Assembly: GCF_900130025.1 (NCBI RefSeq)
Contig: NZ_FQXR01000007.1
Span: forward strand, 1 to 64,000
DNA from: Sporanaerobacter acetigenes DSM 13106
Lineage (GTDB): Bacteria > Bacillota > Clostridia > Tissierellales > Sporanaerobacteraceae
Length of the DNA stretch: 64,000 nt
Direction of reading: 5' to 3'
The notes under the pieces are model-generated. The model saw nothing but the letters and a program-made list of their open reading frames with translations. It was not told the DNA's origin and did not search any database. Both the position numbers and the translations under genes were made by a program. Shown here in pieces: positions 63,934-64,000 of the stretch. Each line of letters opens with the position of its first letter. Within the stretch, counting starts at the first letter, position 1.

Positions 63934-64000
63934 TTAGAGATTTTTAGCACTTTCTACAATCTCATAAAGTATATTTATAGCTTCCATTGGAGTTAATTTA
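63934..64000 (-). CDS. mutS: DNA mismatch repair protein MutS, last codons (5' part outside window)
   Basis: The final 21 codons before TAA read (K)LTPMEAINILYEIVESAKNL, the usual MutS C-terminus, in which the LTPMEAL-type helix mediates dimer contacts. The stop lies 12 bases before the mutL start, consistent with a mutS-mutL-miaA-hfq operon. Only a fragment is present, so no domain can be tested. Confidence 0.85.
   Translation of the reverse strand, partial: KLTPMEAINILYEIVESAKNL

Overview
The window is a gene-dense, strongly AT-rich stretch of chromosome. It comes from a motile, endospore-forming, low-GC Firmicute, most likely an anaerobe of the Clostridia/Tissierellia kind. Evidence for this is PolC-type DNA polymerase III, a CheC/CheD/FliY chemotaxis set, SigD inside the fla/che operon, two SpoVS copies, YlmC/YmxH, a sporulation-type FtsK/SpoIIIE, strong Shine-Dalgarno sites with many GTG/TTG starts, and gene order that follows Bacillus subtilis and clostridia. 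Species cannot be assigned from the window alone. I saw no tRNA, rRNA, insertion sequence, CRISPR array or prophage.

Layout. (1) 1-16442: the distal part of one long fla/che operon. It holds the export gate (fliOPQR, flhBA), placement GTPase and ATPase (flhF, flhG), a PilZ brake, chemotaxis (cheY, cheB, cheA, cheW, cheC, cheD), sigma-D, a FapA/DUF342 protein and two small membrane-side or unknown proteins. (2) 16450-19456: rpsB-tsf-pyrH-frr, with hairpins between units. (3) 19484-27474: uppS-cdsA-rseP-ispG-polC, with no dxr between cdsA and rseP. (4) 27471-35148: the rimP-nusA-rnpM-infB-rbfA-nrnA-truB-ribF translation/transcription operon, with no ylxQ, followed by rpsO with its own promoter and leader. 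(5) 35237-41069: pnp, a YlxY-like deacetylase, dut, ymxH, dapG, tepA. (6) 41087-47253: uppP, ftsK/spoIIIE, rimO, pgsA, cinA. (7) 47250-51791: recA with a textbook LexA-box promoter, then a four-gene cassette that reads as an Mre11/SbcD nuclease plus a Rad50/SbcC ATPase divided over separate polypeptides. (8) 51796-56913: rny, a tandem spoVS pair, a PHP phosphoesterase, a PadR regulator, an aminotransferase. (9) 56914-64000: a palindrome-rich intergenic region, a Xer-like recombinase, the divergent yneA-like/lexA pair with four SOS boxes, and on the minus strand mutS(end)-mutL-miaA-hfq plus a methionine gamma-lyase-family gene.

Regulatory signals give the window coherence. Five or six promoters (pyrH, ftsK, spoVS1, spoVS2, aminotransferase, xer) share an AGGA(T/A)3-N14-GAA(T/A/G) pattern. 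This is the architecture of the sporulation sigma factor SigH, and the xer copy overlaps a perfect Spo0A box. The DNA-damage genes recA, lexA and yneA carry GAAC-N4-GTT(T/C) boxes placed on or beside promoter elements.

Most unusual points: the split Rad50 cassette beside recA; RNase Y, which appears to start with AUU; the recA start, which a short hairpin seems to bring near its Shine-Dalgarno; a dif-like pair of XerD arms in the hairpin near the xer gene; a 22-bp perfect palindrome at the xer promoter; and an almost identical spoVS duplication. Start sites and sites of regulation were read by eye; nothing was tested by search or alignment.
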